From assembly GCA_902780025.1 (NCBI GenBank), contig CACZDV010000019.1, forward strand, positions 1-53,872: a stretch of 53,872 nt of DNA. The letters are read 5' to 3'. This DNA comes from an uncultured Prevotellaceae bacterium. GTDB taxonomy: Bacteria > Bacteroidota > Bacteroidia > Bacteroidales > Bacteroidaceae. The position numbers and the translations under genes are program-made. The notes under the pieces were generated by a model. It did not search any database. It worked only from the letters and a program-made list of their open reading frames with translations, and was not told the origin of the DNA. Position 1 is the stretch's first letter. Each line of letters begins with the position of its first letter. This document shows positions 1 to 8,346 of this stretch, piece after piece.

Positions 1-1
1 G

Positions 2-577
2 ATACTTGATTATCTGAAATCCCATGATAGAACCCAGTCATATTTGGCCAGGATTCTTGAAATGAATGTTGCAAACCTGAATAAGATCCTGAAGAAGAAA
101 TCAATGGAAACTGAAAGGCTCTTTGAAATCAGTATGAAGCTTGACTATAACTTCTTTGCTGTGTTCGGTAATGATTTGAATCTGACGGATTCCGGCACAT
201 ATAAAATCACTATGCCGGAATTAGGACTCCATATTGAAAGGAGAATGAGAGACCTAAGAATGACACAAGCGGAGTTTGAAGAGAAAACAGGTATAAGAAG
301 ATCAGATGTTAATCGAATCCTTAAAAAGGTATCTTTTGATACGGATAAGTTGAGGGTAATATCTGATGCTCTCAATTATAACTTCTTCAAGGACTTCTAT
401 AGTGCCAAGGATGATCCTATGGCAGAACAACAGAATGAACAGAGTAATATGGGAATGATTCTGCGACTGGAAGAACTCGCAGGTGAAAATAGGCTCCAGA
501 AACAAGAAATAGAAAACCTGAAGAAGGAAAACCTCTATCTGAAAACCAAACTCACAGAAGCAGGAATAGAGTTTTAG
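2..577 (+). CDS. Tandem helix-turn-helix (XRE-like) regulator, 5' end outside window
   Basis: The frame is open from base 2, so the true start lies upstream; a TTG at 44 is only an internal candidate. The protein is two copies of one unit. Copy 1 has TQSYLARILEMNVANLNKIL followed by LDYNFFAVF, and copy 2 has TQAEFEEKTGIRRSDVNRIL followed by LNYNFFKDF. Each looks like an XRE-type HTH (Q-x-x-[LF]-x-x-x-x-[GM]-[IV] pattern). The last 45 residues form a Leu/Glu/Lys-rich coiled coil (LRLEELAGENRLQKQEIENL and on), likely for dimerisation. A role as a DNA-binding regulator is inferred from the fold; no target is visible. It could also be a prophage-type or accessory regulator. Confidence 0.7.
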   Translation: MLDYLKSHDRTQSYLARILEMNVANLNKILKKKSMETERLFEISMKLDYNFFAVFGNDLNLTDSGTYKITMPELGLHIERRMRDLRMTQAEFEEKTGIRRSDVNRILKKVSFDTDKLRVISDALNYNFFKDFYSAKDDPMAEQQNEQSNMGMILRLEELAGENRLQKQEIENLKKENLYLKTKLTEAGIEF

Positions 578-662
578 ACGCTCTCGTGCGTACATTAATA
601 TGAATATATATAGAAACTGCGTTAAAAAATACAATTTTCGCTTTCATTTCGGATCTTTTTCG

Positions 663-670
663 TATCTTTG
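663..670 (+). promoter_or_regulatory. Bacteroidota -7 box (TATCTTTG) for the smORF at 699
   Basis: TATCTTTG matches TAnnTTTG exactly and is followed by GCAGCG, as in many Bacteroidales promoters. No clear TTG lies 19-20 bp upstream. The transcript would start near 677, about 22 nt before the small ORF. Confidence 0.7.
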
Positions 671-698
671 CAGCGTTAAACAGAAAACAGAAGAAACG

Positions 699-800
699 AT
701 GAGAAAAAGCGAAAACTTACATATAGTTTACAATAACCTCTCGGTATCCCTTTTAAATAAGGAATACTTTGCTGCCGCACAGGCTGCTGTTGAGGAGTGA
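699..800 (+). CDS. Small protein (33 aa) in its own promoter-terminator unit, or a small RNA
   Basis: The frame begins MRKSENLHIVYNNL and ends with an amphipathic-looking stretch, LLNKEYFAAAQAAVEE. It starts at an ATG 28 nt after a consensus -7 box and stops 23 nt before a strong hairpin terminator, so a transcript of about 180 nt would carry just this gene. The frame is open further upstream to 600, but that part contains the promoter and cannot be the start. I do not recognise the protein. Because the unit is so compact, a noncoding RNA (with a possible GTATCCCTT/AAGGAATAC stem at its centre) is a real alternative. Confidence 0.45.
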   Translation: MRKSENLHIVYNNLSVSLLNKEYFAAAQAAVEE

Positions 801-823
801 TCACAAACTCTGATATAAAGTAT

Positions 824-860
824 GAGCGCAATTCCTATCATGGAGTTGCGCTCACTTTTT
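824..860 (+). terminator. Intrinsic terminator after the small ORF
   Basis: GAGCGCAA (824-831) pairs perfectly with TTGCGCTC (846-853) across a 14-nt loop, followed by ACTTTTTAC. It also lies 20 nt past the stop of the minus-strand esterase gene and may serve both directions, though the T-run favours the plus strand. Confidence 0.75.
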
Positions 861-880
861 ACTCGATATATTCAACGAAC

Positions 881-2053
881 CTATTTGAACAGATATTGCA
901 CGAAGTCGTGTAGCGACTTGCGCCATACCTGCCACTCATGGTCGCCTGGATAGGACTTGAAATGTACCTCTACGTTCTTGTCGCGCATCTTTTTCACGAC
1001 ATTGCGCGTGAATTCAATGCGTGGGTCCTGTTCGCCACAGCTCATGAAGAAAACGTCAAACTGCTTGTTAAACGTTTGTGTGTCCGTCAGAATACCAGGT
1101 ACCTCTTTTTCCAAGTCAAAGTTCGAGGCTCCTTGAATACCACCGAACATACCTGTTGAGAATACGCCTACGTTGGCAAACACCTCTGGGTCGCGCAGAC
1201 CGATATAGAACGACTGTCCACCACCCATTGATAGTCCGCACATAGCCCGTCCCTTAGGTTCTTTCCGCACTTTATAATTCTTTTCTACGAACGGAATCAC
1301 ACTCTCCAAAAGCTCTGAACGGAAAGACTGCATACCTTCCCAACTGTAACCGCCTCCGAATCCACCGTTGCGAGATCTTACATTGCTATTCGAGCTCACC
1401 ACGACCATTGGTTTTGCCTTGCCCGATGCTATCAGGTTGTCCATAATCTGTGCTGTACGGCCTTGTTCCATCCATCCGCGATGGTCCTCACCACCGCCGT
1501 GCTGGATATAGACTACAGGCAGGTCGGCCTTTACTGCGTTGTAGTTAGCTGGGGTATAGATCATCAGCGGACGCCACGCCTCCTCTAACTGAGAGTAGTA
1601 GTAAACCGTGTGCACCTCGCCGTGTGCTACCTTCTGCACCTCGAAATCGTCCATTCCATCCTCCTTCATCTCGATGGCACTCGACCATCGGCTGCAACCG
1701 TAGAACGACTGGCTGGCAGGATCAGCCACAGAAACACCGTCGATAATCAACGAATAATAGTGGAATCCAGGCACTTGTGGCTTTGTAGTCACCGTCCATG
1801 CTCCCCTTTCTGACTTCGTCATATCGTACTTGGTACCCCCCAGGTCAATCTGTACCTGCTGTGCCTGTGGAGCGTTGACACGGAACATCACGCTGTTATC
1901 CTTCAGCACACGCGGATACCCGCTGCGGTTTATGTTAGTCACTGGCGAGTACGACCCTTCTGGGAAGTTCTCTGAACGGAATCCCTGTGCTGCAACCTGT
2001 GTGCAGAAAACGGCCGTTAACAGCACGGCCAGTATCAACCTTTTGTTTCTCAT
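881..2053 (-). CDS. Secreted esterase, alpha/beta-hydrolase fold (esterase D/CE1-like)
   Basis: The 390-aa protein starts with a Sec signal peptide (residues 1-23, ending VAAQ). An N-terminal immunoglobulin-like module (about 45-130, resembling the E-set/CBM48-like domain found before feruloyl esterases) comes next, then an esterase D-type alpha/beta-hydrolase domain (about 145-390). The nucleophile elbow is GLSMGG with Ser275; Asp343 (GEQDPR) and His372 (GDHEW) complete a plausible triad, and HGGG at 185-188 fits an oxyanion hole. Such proteins usually remove feruloyl or acetyl groups from xylan; the substrate here is inferred, not shown. It lies 70 bp after ilvE with a hairpin between them and no visible promoter of its own. 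Confidence 0.82.
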   Translation of the reverse strand: MRNKRLILAVLLTAVFCTQVAAQGFRSENFPEGSYSPVTNINRSGYPRVLKDNSVMFRVNAPQAQQVQIDLGGTKYDMTKSERGAWTVTTKPQVPGFHYYSLIIDGVSVADPASQSFYGCSRWSSAIEMKEDGMDDFEVQKVAHGEVHTVYYYSQLEEAWRPLMIYTPANYNAVKADLPVVYIQHGGGEDHRGWMEQGRTAQIMDNLIASGKAKPMVVVSSNSNVRSRNGGFGGGYSWEGMQSFRSELLESVIPFVEKNYKVRKEPKGRAMCGLSMGGGQSFYIGLRDPEVFANVGVFSTGMFGGIQGASNFDLEKEVPGILTDTQTFNKQFDVFFMSCGEQDPRIEFTRNVVKKMRDKNVEVHFKSYPGDHEWQVWRKSLHDFVQYLFK

Positions 2054-2063
2054 ATTTACGATA

Positions 2064-2097
2064 ACCGCTTCCCCTCATCAAATCTGGGGGAAGCGGT
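2064..2097 (-). other. Hairpin between ilvE and the esterase gene
   Basis: ACCGCTTCCCC (2064-2074) pairs perfectly with GGGGAAGCGGT (2087-2097). There is no T-run on either side, so it is not a standard intrinsic terminator. It sits 11 nt before the esterase ATG on the minus strand, so it could stabilise a processed mRNA end, attenuate read-through from ilvE or limit esterase translation. Confidence 0.6.
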
Positions 2098-2123
2098 GAT
2101 AGTTAATGTTTATAACTGATAAA

Positions 2124-3140
2124 TTACTCAATGACGACAGTTGTCCAGCCGTGCTTGTCCTCGATTTCGCCGTACTGGATACCGCGCAGCGTATCGAAGA
2201 GCTTCTTCGACATCGGACCGGGTTTCTCACCGAAAGAGTAGCGCTTGCCAGTATCGAGGTCGTCAATGTAAGAGATGGGGCTGATGACGGCTGCTGTTCC
2301 GCATGCACCTGCTTCCTCGAAGGTCTCCAGTTCTTCCTCGGGGATGGGGCGACGCTCCACTTTCATGCCCAAGTCCTCGGCTACCTGCATCAGACTCTTG
2401 TTTGTGATAGAGGGCAGGATAGAGGTGGATTTCGGTGTGATATAAGTGTTGTTCTTGATACCGAAGAAGTTAGCAGCACCGCACTCGTCCATGTATTTCT
2501 TCTCCTTAGCGTCGAGGTAGAACTCGCAGGCGTAGCCCTTCTCGTGAGCCAGATTGTTGGCGAAGAGCGAAGCAGCATAGTTACCGCCGACCTTATACTT
2601 ACCCGTTCCTAAAGGAGCCGAGCGGTCGTAGTCGCGGATGATGACGTAGGGGTTGGCAGCGAAGCCACCCTTGAAGTACGGGCCTACGGGCGTGACGAAA
2701 ATCAGGAAGCAATACTCCTTGGAGGGATGAACGCCAACCTGTGCGCTCGTACCAATCAGTAGCGGGCGGATATAGAGCGTTGCACCGCTCTCGTAGGTGG
2801 GAATCCACTCCTGGTTCAGGCGCACCACCTTCTTCACCATCTCGGTGAACAGCTCGGTGCTGACCTCAGGCATCATGATGCCGCGGCAGGTAGACTGCAG
2901 ACGGGCAGCATTCTCGTCGACACGGAAAATGCGCACCTTGCCGTCGGGGCAGCGATAGGCCTTCAAGCCTTCGAAAGCCTCCTGGCCATAATGCAGGCAG
3001 GTAGCAGCCATGTGCAGGTTCAGATACTCGTCGGAGCAGACCTCAATCTCGCCCCACTTACCGTCGCGATAGTAGCAACGTACGTTGTAGTCGGTCTTCA
3101 TGTAGCCGAATGACAGACTACCCCAGTCTAAATTCTTCAT
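2124..3140 (-). CDS. ilvE: Branched-chain amino acid aminotransferase
   Basis: Fold-type IV PLP aminotransferase of 338 aa, full length for the long, eukaryote-like BCAT type. It interconverts Val, Leu and Ile with their 2-oxo acids using glutamate/2-oxoglutarate. Visible family motifs are YGQEAFEGLKAYR (51-63), the PLP lysine region GTGKYKVGGNYAAS with Lys183, and YMDECGAANFFGIK, then EEAGACGTAAVISP near the phosphate-binding turn. Start ATG at 3140 follows a consensus promoter. It is far from the ilvD-ilvB-ilvN cluster at 44.8-49.7 kb, so the pathway is split within this window. Confidence 0.95.
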   Translation of the reverse strand: MKNLDWGSLSFGYMKTDYNVRCYYRDGKWGEIEVCSDEYLNLHMAATCLHYGQEAFEGLKAYRCPDGKVRIFRVDENAARLQSTCRGIMMPEVSTELFTEMVKKVVRLNQEWIPTYESGATLYIRPLLIGTSAQVGVHPSKEYCFLIFVTPVGPYFKGGFAANPYVIIRDYDRSAPLGTGKYKVGGNYAASLFANNLAHEKGYACEFYLDAKEKKYMDECGAANFFGIKNNTYITPKSTSILPSITNKSLMQVAEDLGMKVERRPIPEEELETFEEAGACGTAAVISPISYIDDLDTGKRYSFGEKPGPMSKKLFDTLRGIQYGEIEDKHGWTTVVIE

Positions 3141-3173
3141 TGTCTCTATGCTTTAAAAATCCGATTTTGCTTG

Positions 3174-3181
3174 CAAAAGTA
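3174..3181 (-). promoter_or_regulatory. -7 box (TACTTTTG) for ilvE
   Basis: On the minus strand TACTTTTG fits TAnnTTTG; the ilvE ATG (3140) is about 34 nt downstream of the box. Confidence 0.7.
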
Positions 3182-3242
3182 ATCAAATTCTTGCTTTCGA
3201 GCAACAAATTTCGGTGAAAAAACGCTTTTCACCTTTCATTTC

Positions 3243-3273
3243 TTGCCAGTTTGAGGCAAAATAGCTACCTTTG
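3243..3273 (+). promoter_or_regulatory. Promoter for the OMP gene at 3310
   Basis: TTG at 3243-3245 and TACCTTTG at 3266-3273 are separated by exactly 20 bp, the usual Bacteroidota -33/-7 spacing. Confidence 0.8.
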
Positions 3274-3309
3274 TCGCAGTTTTTTAACATTCAAACATAG
3301 AATTACGTG

Positions 3310-4023
3310 ATGAAAAAGCTACTGATGATGGCATTTTTAGCTGTCGGAATGACCGCTCATGCTGAGACTTTTGTGACTAATGATGACGACCAGATTGAGA
3401 ACCGCGGCGGTATTGATCTCGGTGAGGGCAAGGACGATAACGACCGTTGGGCCATGCACTTATCTGTGGGCGTCGATATTCCTACCAATGTTCCTGGTGA
3501 TATCGAGTTTGCTCCGTTCCGTTCCTGGGAGATTAACTGGACGTTGCTGCAGTATGACTATACGCCAAAGAAATGGAATACGACGTTCTCTGCCGGCTTG
3601 GGTTTCAACTGGCGCTACTATACGCTGAGCGGCCATAAGAACGGCTTCGTCAAGGGGGCAGATGATGTAATCAATGTGATACCGGCTGGCGTTGGCTGCG
3701 ATGATTTTGCGTCGAACATCCACACGACGTCCCTGTCGATGCCGCTGCTCATCAAGCAGAAGTTCAGCAAGGACTTTGCCATCTCCGTAGGTGCCCAGCT
3801 GAACTGGAACTACTATGGCCGTGTTCAAAACTATTATGAGATTGGCGACGACGAGTCTGACATCTACACCAAGAAGATTGGCCAGCGTCCCATCACGGTT
3901 GATGTCCTGGGCATCATTCACGTCTGGGATATTGGCTTCTACTGCAAGTATTCACCCATGAGCGTGTTGAAGAAGGATCGCGGTCCTGAGTTCAAATCGC
4001 TGGCCGTGGGTATCTACTTCTAA
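3310..4023 (+). CDS. Small outer-membrane beta-barrel-like protein, unknown function
   Basis: About 237 aa with a Sec signal peptide (MKKLLMMAFLAVGMTAHA, cleavage near residue 18). I prefer ATG 3310 to the GTG at 3307. The mature part begins with an acidic, Asp-rich stretch and then alternates polar and aromatic residues (WEINWTLLQYDY, FSAGLGFNWRYYTL, ISVGAQLNWNYYGRV), ending in LAVGIYF. A C-terminal aromatic after beta strands is typical of outer-membrane barrels, here probably 8 strands. No enzymatic motif is seen. It converges on tex with only an 11-bp gap, so there is no room for a separate terminator. Confidence 0.7.
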   Translation: MKKLLMMAFLAVGMTAHAETFVTNDDDQIENRGGIDLGEGKDDNDRWAMHLSVGVDIPTNVPGDIEFAPFRSWEINWTLLQYDYTPKKWNTTFSAGLGFNWRYYTLSGHKNGFVKGADDVINVIPAGVGCDDFASNIHTTSLSMPLLIKQKFSKDFAISVGAQLNWNYYGRVQNYYEIGDDESDIYTKKIGQRPITVDVLGIIHVWDIGFYCKYSPMSVLKKDRGPEFKSLAVGIYF

Positions 4024-4034
4024 TCGGAAATGGC

Positions 4035-6251
4035 CTAAAGTCCGCGCATACTGAGCGAGATGCGGTTGCGACGGCGGTCAACTTCGATGACGCGAACGCG
4101 AACATGCTGGTGAAGCTTGACAACCTGATTCGGGTCTTTGACGTACTTGTCAGCCAGCTGTGAGATGTGGACGAGACCGTCCTGATGGACGCCGATATCG
4201 ACGAAGGCACCGAAATTGGTGATGTTGGTCACAATGCCTGGCAGTTCCATACCTTCCACGAGGTCGTCGACGGTCTCAATGCCTTTGGCAAACTCAAACT
4301 CCTCTATCTGTTCGCGCGGGTCGCGACCAGGTTTTTCCAACTCTTTCATGATGTCGGTCAGCGTGGGCAGGCCGACATCATTCGTAACGTAGCGTTCGGG
4401 ACGGATGGCCTGGCGCTTCTCTTTATTATTAATAAGGTCGGCGACGGAGCATTGTTGGTCGCGGGCCATCTGTTCGACGACGGCATAGCGCTCTGGGTGA
4501 ACGGCAGAGTTGTCAAGTGGGTTCTTGGCATCGGGGATGCGCAGGAAACCGGCACATTGCTCAAAGGCAGCAGGCCCCAGTCGTGGTACCTTCTTCAGCT
4601 GTGCTCGACTGGTGAAAGCACCGTTCTCTTTTCTGTAGTCGACGATGTTCTGAGCCAGAGCAGGCCCCAGTCCGCTGACGTACTGCAGCAAGTGGCTGGA
4701 GGCGGTGTTGAGGTTGACGCCGACGGAGTTGACGCAGCTCATCACCGTCTGGTCGAGTTGTTGCTTCAGCTTGGTTTGGTCGACGTCGTGCTGGTACTGT
4801 CCCACGCCGATGCTCTTGGGGTCGATTTTGACTAACTCTGCCAGCGGGTCCATCAGTCGGCGGCCTATTGAGACGGCTCCGCGCACGGTGACGTCCTCGT
4901 CGGGGAACTCTTCGCGGGCGGTTTTTGAGGCGGAGTAGACGGAGGCGCCATCCTCGGAGACTACGAAAAGTCGAGGAGCGAGGAGCGAGGAACGAGGAGC
5001 GAGATTACTTATAGCGTTTGAACTATTCTCGTTCCTCGTTCCTCGTTCCTCGTTCCTCGAAAAAACGACTTCTTCCACAAAGGCTCGGGTCTCGCGGCTG
5101 GCGGTGCCGTTACCGATAGCAATGGCCTCGATGTGGTAGTCCTGAATCATCTGCTGGATGTGTACGGTGGCCTGCATGCGGTGGTTCACAGGCGGGTGGG
5201 GGAAGATGGCCTCGTGGTGGAGCAGGTTGCCTTGGGCATCGAGACAAACGACCTTGCAACCCGTGCGGAAACCGGGGTCGATACCCATTACGCGCTTCTG
5301 ACCCAAGGGTGCCGAAAGCAGCAGCTGGCGCAGGTTCTCGGCAAAGACGCGGATGGCTTCTTCGTCGGCCTGTTCCTTGCTCAGATTGAAGAACTCCGTC
5401 TCAATCGAGGGCTTCAGCAGGCGCTTGTAGCTGTCCTCGACGGCCTCGGCTACCAGATGGCCACAGGGTGTCTGTCCGTAGACGTAGTGGCGCTGCAGAC
5501 GTTCTACGCACTCATCGTCGCTCACGGGGTCGATGCTCAGGCGCAGGATGCCCTCGGCCTCACCTCGCCGCATTGCCAAGAGGCGGTGGCTGGAACAGCG
5601 CTTCAGGGGTTCGTGCCAGTCAAAGTAGTCGCGGAATTTCTGTGCTTCGTCCGTATCCTGCTTGGCCTTGACCACCTTCGAAGTGATGACGGCCGTCCGG
5701 CGGAAGGCTCCGCGCACCTGCTGGCGCGAGCGTTCGTCCTCGCTGACCTGTTCGGCAATGATGTCCTGGGCACCACGGAGGGCATCGGCGGGGGTGGCGA
5801 TGGCAGAACCATCGCCCACAATGAAGCGCTGGGCGGCGTGTTCGGGATCGCGTTCGCGCTGTTGCAGCAGGATGACGGCCAGCGGCTCCAGGCCCATATC
5901 GCGGGCTACCTGGGCTCGTGTGCGGCGCTTGGGACGATAGGGCAGGTAGATGTCCTCCAGTGTGGTTGATTCCCACGTATCGTCGATGCGCTTCTCGAGT
6001 TCGGGTGTCATCTTGCCTTGTTCGCTGATGGTCTTTACGATGGTTTCCTTGCGCTTCTGCAGTTCCTTCAGTCGTTCGTACTGGTCGCTGATGGCACTTA
6101 TCTGTACCTCGTCGAGCCCTCCCGTGCGCTCCTTGCGGTAGCGGGCGATGAAGGGAATGGTGCAACCTTCGTCAATCAGGGCGAGGGTTCCATCGACGTT
6201 TTTCGCTGAAATGTTGAGCCGTTCGGCTATGATTCGGGCAAAAATATTCAT
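4035..6251 (-). CDS. tex: Tex-like S1 RNA-binding protein with an in-frame repeat insertion
   Basis: 738 aa with the Tex order: N-terminal helical domain, RNase H-like YqgF domain (about 325-460, GQKRVMGIDPGFRTG), helix-hairpin-helix pair (VNLNTASSHLLQYVSGLGPA and the following repeat) and C-terminal S1 domain (about 667-738, GIVTNITNFGAFVDIG). Tex proteins bind RNA and act in transcription or RNA handling in the cytosol. Residues 398-427 are a 30-residue insert encoded by a 90-bp palindromic repeat; it sits inside the YqgF domain between TRAFVEEVVF and LFVVSEDGASVY. The flanking Tex sequence is intact and in frame, so the gene is probably functional, with the insert as a surface loop. Confidence 0.93.
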   Translation of the reverse strand: MNIFARIIAERLNISAKNVDGTLALIDEGCTIPFIARYRKERTGGLDEVQISAISDQYERLKELQKRKETIVKTISEQGKMTPELEKRIDDTWESTTLEDIYLPYRPKRRTRAQVARDMGLEPLAVILLQQRERDPEHAAQRFIVGDGSAIATPADALRGAQDIIAEQVSEDERSRQQVRGAFRRTAVITSKVVKAKQDTDEAQKFRDYFDWHEPLKRCSSHRLLAMRRGEAEGILRLSIDPVSDDECVERLQRHYVYGQTPCGHLVAEAVEDSYKRLLKPSIETEFFNLSKEQADEEAIRVFAENLRQLLLSAPLGQKRVMGIDPGFRTGCKVVCLDAQGNLLHHEAIFPHPPVNHRMQATVHIQQMIQDYHIEAIAIGNGTASRETRAFVEEVVFSRNEERGTRNENSSNAISNLAPRSSLLAPRLFVVSEDGASVYSASKTAREEFPDEDVTVRGAVSIGRRLMDPLAELVKIDPKSIGVGQYQHDVDQTKLKQQLDQTVMSCVNSVGVNLNTASSHLLQYVSGLGPALAQNIVDYRKENGAFTSRAQLKKVPRLGPAAFEQCAGFLRIPDAKNPLDNSAVHPERYAVVEQMARDQQCSVADLINNKEKRQAIRPERYVTNDVGLPTLTDIMKELEKPGRDPREQIEEFEFAKGIETVDDLVEGMELPGIVTNITNFGAFVDIGVHQDGLVHISQLADKYVKDPNQVVKLHQHVRVRVIEVDRRRNRISLSMRGL
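4971..5060 (-). repeat. 90-bp palindromic element inserted in frame in tex
   Basis: Two 32-nt arms built from CGAGGAA/CGAGGAG heptamers are inverted around a 24-nt core (minus strand AATAGTTCAAACGCTATAAG then TAAT). With the outer T/A pair it is exactly 90 bp, 30 codons. A second copy with the same layout lies at 21769-21858. It encodes SRNEERGTRNENSSNAISNL plus APRSSLLAPR. Confidence 0.9.
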
Positions 6252-6282
6252 GTGTTTAGCGGTTTTTACTTGTTTTCCGATG

Positions 6283-6290
6283 CAAAGATA
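6283..6290 (-). promoter_or_regulatory. -7 box (TATCTTTG) for tex
   Basis: Minus-strand TATCTTTG followed by GCA lies 32 nt before the tex ATG at 6251. It is back-to-back with the ABC-F promoter at 6313-6320. Confidence 0.7.
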
Positions 6291-6312
6291 CGCATATTTC
6301 TTATATTTTTAC

Positions 6313-6320
6313 TAACTTTG
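6313..6320 (+). promoter_or_regulatory. -7 box (TAACTTTG) for the ABC-F gene
   Basis: TAACTTTG followed by GCAGCC, 22 nt before the ATG at 6343. It is divergent from the tex promoter. Confidence 0.7.
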
Positions 6321-6342
6321 CAGCCGTTTTATACATAAAAAG

Positions 6343-8313
6343 ATGATTTCTGTAGAAGGATTAAAGGTAGAATTCGGTGTAAAACCGTTGTTTTCAGATG
6401 CCAGTTTCGTCATCAACCCCCGCGACCGCATAGCCTTGGTGGGCAAAAACGGTGCGGGAAAGTCGACGCTGCTGAAGATTCTCTGCGGACAGCAGAAGCC
6501 AACGGCGGGTACGGTGGCCGTGCCCAACGATACGACGATAGGCTATCTGCCGCAGGTGATGCGCCTGCAGGACGACACGACCGTCCGCGAAGAGACGCAG
6601 AAGGCTTTTGCCAACGTGACGGCTATGGCTGAGCGCGTTGAACGGCTGGAACGTGAGATGAACGAGCGCACCGACTACGAGAGCGACGACTATATGGCGC
6701 TGGTGGAACGTTACACGATGGAACACGAGCGTTACCTGATGATGGGTGCTGCCCACCGTGAGGCTGAGCTGGAACGTACGCTCATCGGCTTAGGCTTCGA
6801 ACGTACTGATTTTGAGCGGCCTACGAGTGAGTTCTCGGGTGGCTGGCGCATGCGTATCGAGCTGGCGAAAATCCTGCTGCAGAAGCCCGACGTGCTGCTG
6901 TTGGACGAGCCTACGAACCACCTCGACATTGAGTCTATCCAGTGGTTGGAGCAGTTCTTGGCGCAGTCGGCATCGGCTGTGGTGCTGGTGAGTCACGACC
7001 GCGCCTTTATCAATAATGTGTCGAACCGTACGCTGGAAATCTCGTGCGGCAGGGTAGTGGACTACCGCGTGAAGTACGACGAGTATGTCACGCTGCGCCG
7101 TGAGCGTCGTGAACAGCAGTTGCGGGCTTACGAGAACCAACAGAAGGAAATCGCAGATATGAAGGCGTTTATAGAGCGCTTCCGCTATCAGGCTACGAAG
7201 GCCGTTCAGGTGCAGCAGAAGGTGAAGCAGCTGGAGAAAATCGTGCCCATCGAGGTGGATGAGGTTGATAATTCGGCCATGCACCTGAAGTTCCCGCCCT
7301 GCCTCCGTAGTGGCGACTATCCGATTATCTGCGACGAGGTGAAGAAGGCGTACAATCACGTCGTGTTCGACCATGTAAATATGACCATCAAACGCGGCGA
7401 GAAGGTGGCCTTTGTCGGCAAGAACGGTGAAGGAAAGTCAACGCTGGTGAAGTGCATCATGGGCGAGATTCCGTTCGACGGACAGCTGAAGGTGGGCCAC
7501 AACATCCAGATAGGCTACTTTGCCCAGAATCAGGCGCAATTGTTGGACGAAGAGCTGACGGTGTTTCAGACCATCGACAACGTGGCTAAGGGCGATATCC
7601 GCCTGCGTATCAACGACATACTCGGTGCGTTCATGTTCGGCGGCGAGAATGCTGACAAGAAAGTAAAGGTGCTCAGCGGTGGCGAGCGCAGTCGTCTGGC
7701 GATGATAAAACTGCTGCTGGAACCCGTGAACCTGCTGATACTCGACGAGCCCACGAACCACTTGGATATGGTGTCGAAGGACGTGCTGAAAGAGGCTATC
7801 CGTGCCTTCGACGGTACGGCTATCGTGGTGAGCCACGACCGTGAATTCCTCGACGGTCTCGTCACCAAGGTCTATGAGTTCGGTGGTGGACGGGTACGTG
7901 AGCATCTTGGCGGTATCTACGACTTCTTGCAGAGCCGTAAGATTCAGGAGCTGAGCCAGCTGGGGAGTAATGGGAGTAATGGGAGCAATGGGACGAATGG
8001 GGCTAATGGGGCTAATGGGACTAATAAGCCCAATGAGACTCAGCCCTCTCAGAAAACCAGTTACGCAGAGCATAAGGAGCAGCAGAAGCGAATAGCCCGT
8101 GCCGAGAAGGCCGTGAAGGCTTCGGAAACCAAGATTGAGCAGATGGAAGCCCGCCTGAAGGAGCTGGATGAGCTGCTGATGGTGCCCGAAAATGCCTCAG
8201 ATATGACGTTAGTGACCGAATATACCTCGACAAAACGCGCTTTGGACGAAGAAGTGGAGCGCTGGGAGCAGCTCTCAACTGAGTTAGATAGCCTGGCTAC
8301 AACGGTCACTTAG
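6343..8313 (+). CDS. ABC-F family ATPase (ribosome-associated type) with a Gly/Asn repeat linker
   Basis: 656 aa with two ABC domains and no membrane part. Domain 1 has Walker A GKNGAGKST, signature FSGGWRMR and Walker B LLLDEPTNHLD; domain 2 has GKNGEGKST, LSGGERSRLA and LILDEPTNHLD. The segment between them is a charged P-site-tRNA-interaction-like linker (about 235-300). Residues 541-561 are seven G-[STA]-N triplets from a 9-bp tandem repeat, and a C-terminal coiled coil (about 575-656) resembles the ABC_tran_CTD of Uup/YdiF types. ABC-F proteins act on ribosomes in translation or antibiotic protection; the subtype cannot be fixed by eye. Acquired resistance seems unlikely given the core-gene context. 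Confidence 0.9.
   Translation: MISVEGLKVEFGVKPLFSDASFVINPRDRIALVGKNGAGKSTLLKILCGQQKPTAGTVAVPNDTTIGYLPQVMRLQDDTTVREETQKAFANVTAMAERVERLEREMNERTDYESDDYMALVERYTMEHERYLMMGAAHREAELERTLIGLGFERTDFERPTSEFSGGWRMRIELAKILLQKPDVLLLDEPTNHLDIESIQWLEQFLAQSASAVVLVSHDRAFINNVSNRTLEISCGRVVDYRVKYDEYVTLRRERREQQLRAYENQQKEIADMKAFIERFRYQATKAVQVQQKVKQLEKIVPIEVDEVDNSAMHLKFPPCLRSGDYPIICDEVKKAYNHVVFDHVNMTIKRGEKVAFVGKNGEGKSTLVKCIMGEIPFDGQLKVGHNIQIGYFAQNQAQLLDEELTVFQTIDNVAKGDIRLRINDILGAFMFGGENADKKVKVLSGGERSRLAMIKLLLEPVNLLILDEPTNHLDMVSKDVLKEAIRAFDGTAIVVSHDREFLDGLVTKVYEFGGGRVREHLGGIYDFLQSRKIQELSQLGSNGSNGSNGTNGANGANGTNKPNETQPSQKTSYAEHKEQQKRIARAEKAVKASETKIEQMEARLKELDELLMVPENASDMTLVTEYTSTKRALDEEVERWEQLSTELDSLATTVT
7963..8025 (+). 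repeat. 9-bp tandem repeat inside the ABC-F gene
   Basis: Seven copies of GGG-[AG][GC]N-AAT (GGGAGTAAT, GGGAGCAAT, GGGACGAAT, GGGGCTAAT, GGGACTAAT) encode GSN/GTN/GAN triplets between ABC domain 2 and the C-terminal coiled coil. Unit length is a multiple of three, so copy-number change would alter linker length without a frameshift. Confidence 0.9.
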
Positions 8314-8346
8314 CTCTTCTGAAACGGTCGTTTTGCTCGGCTGAAA

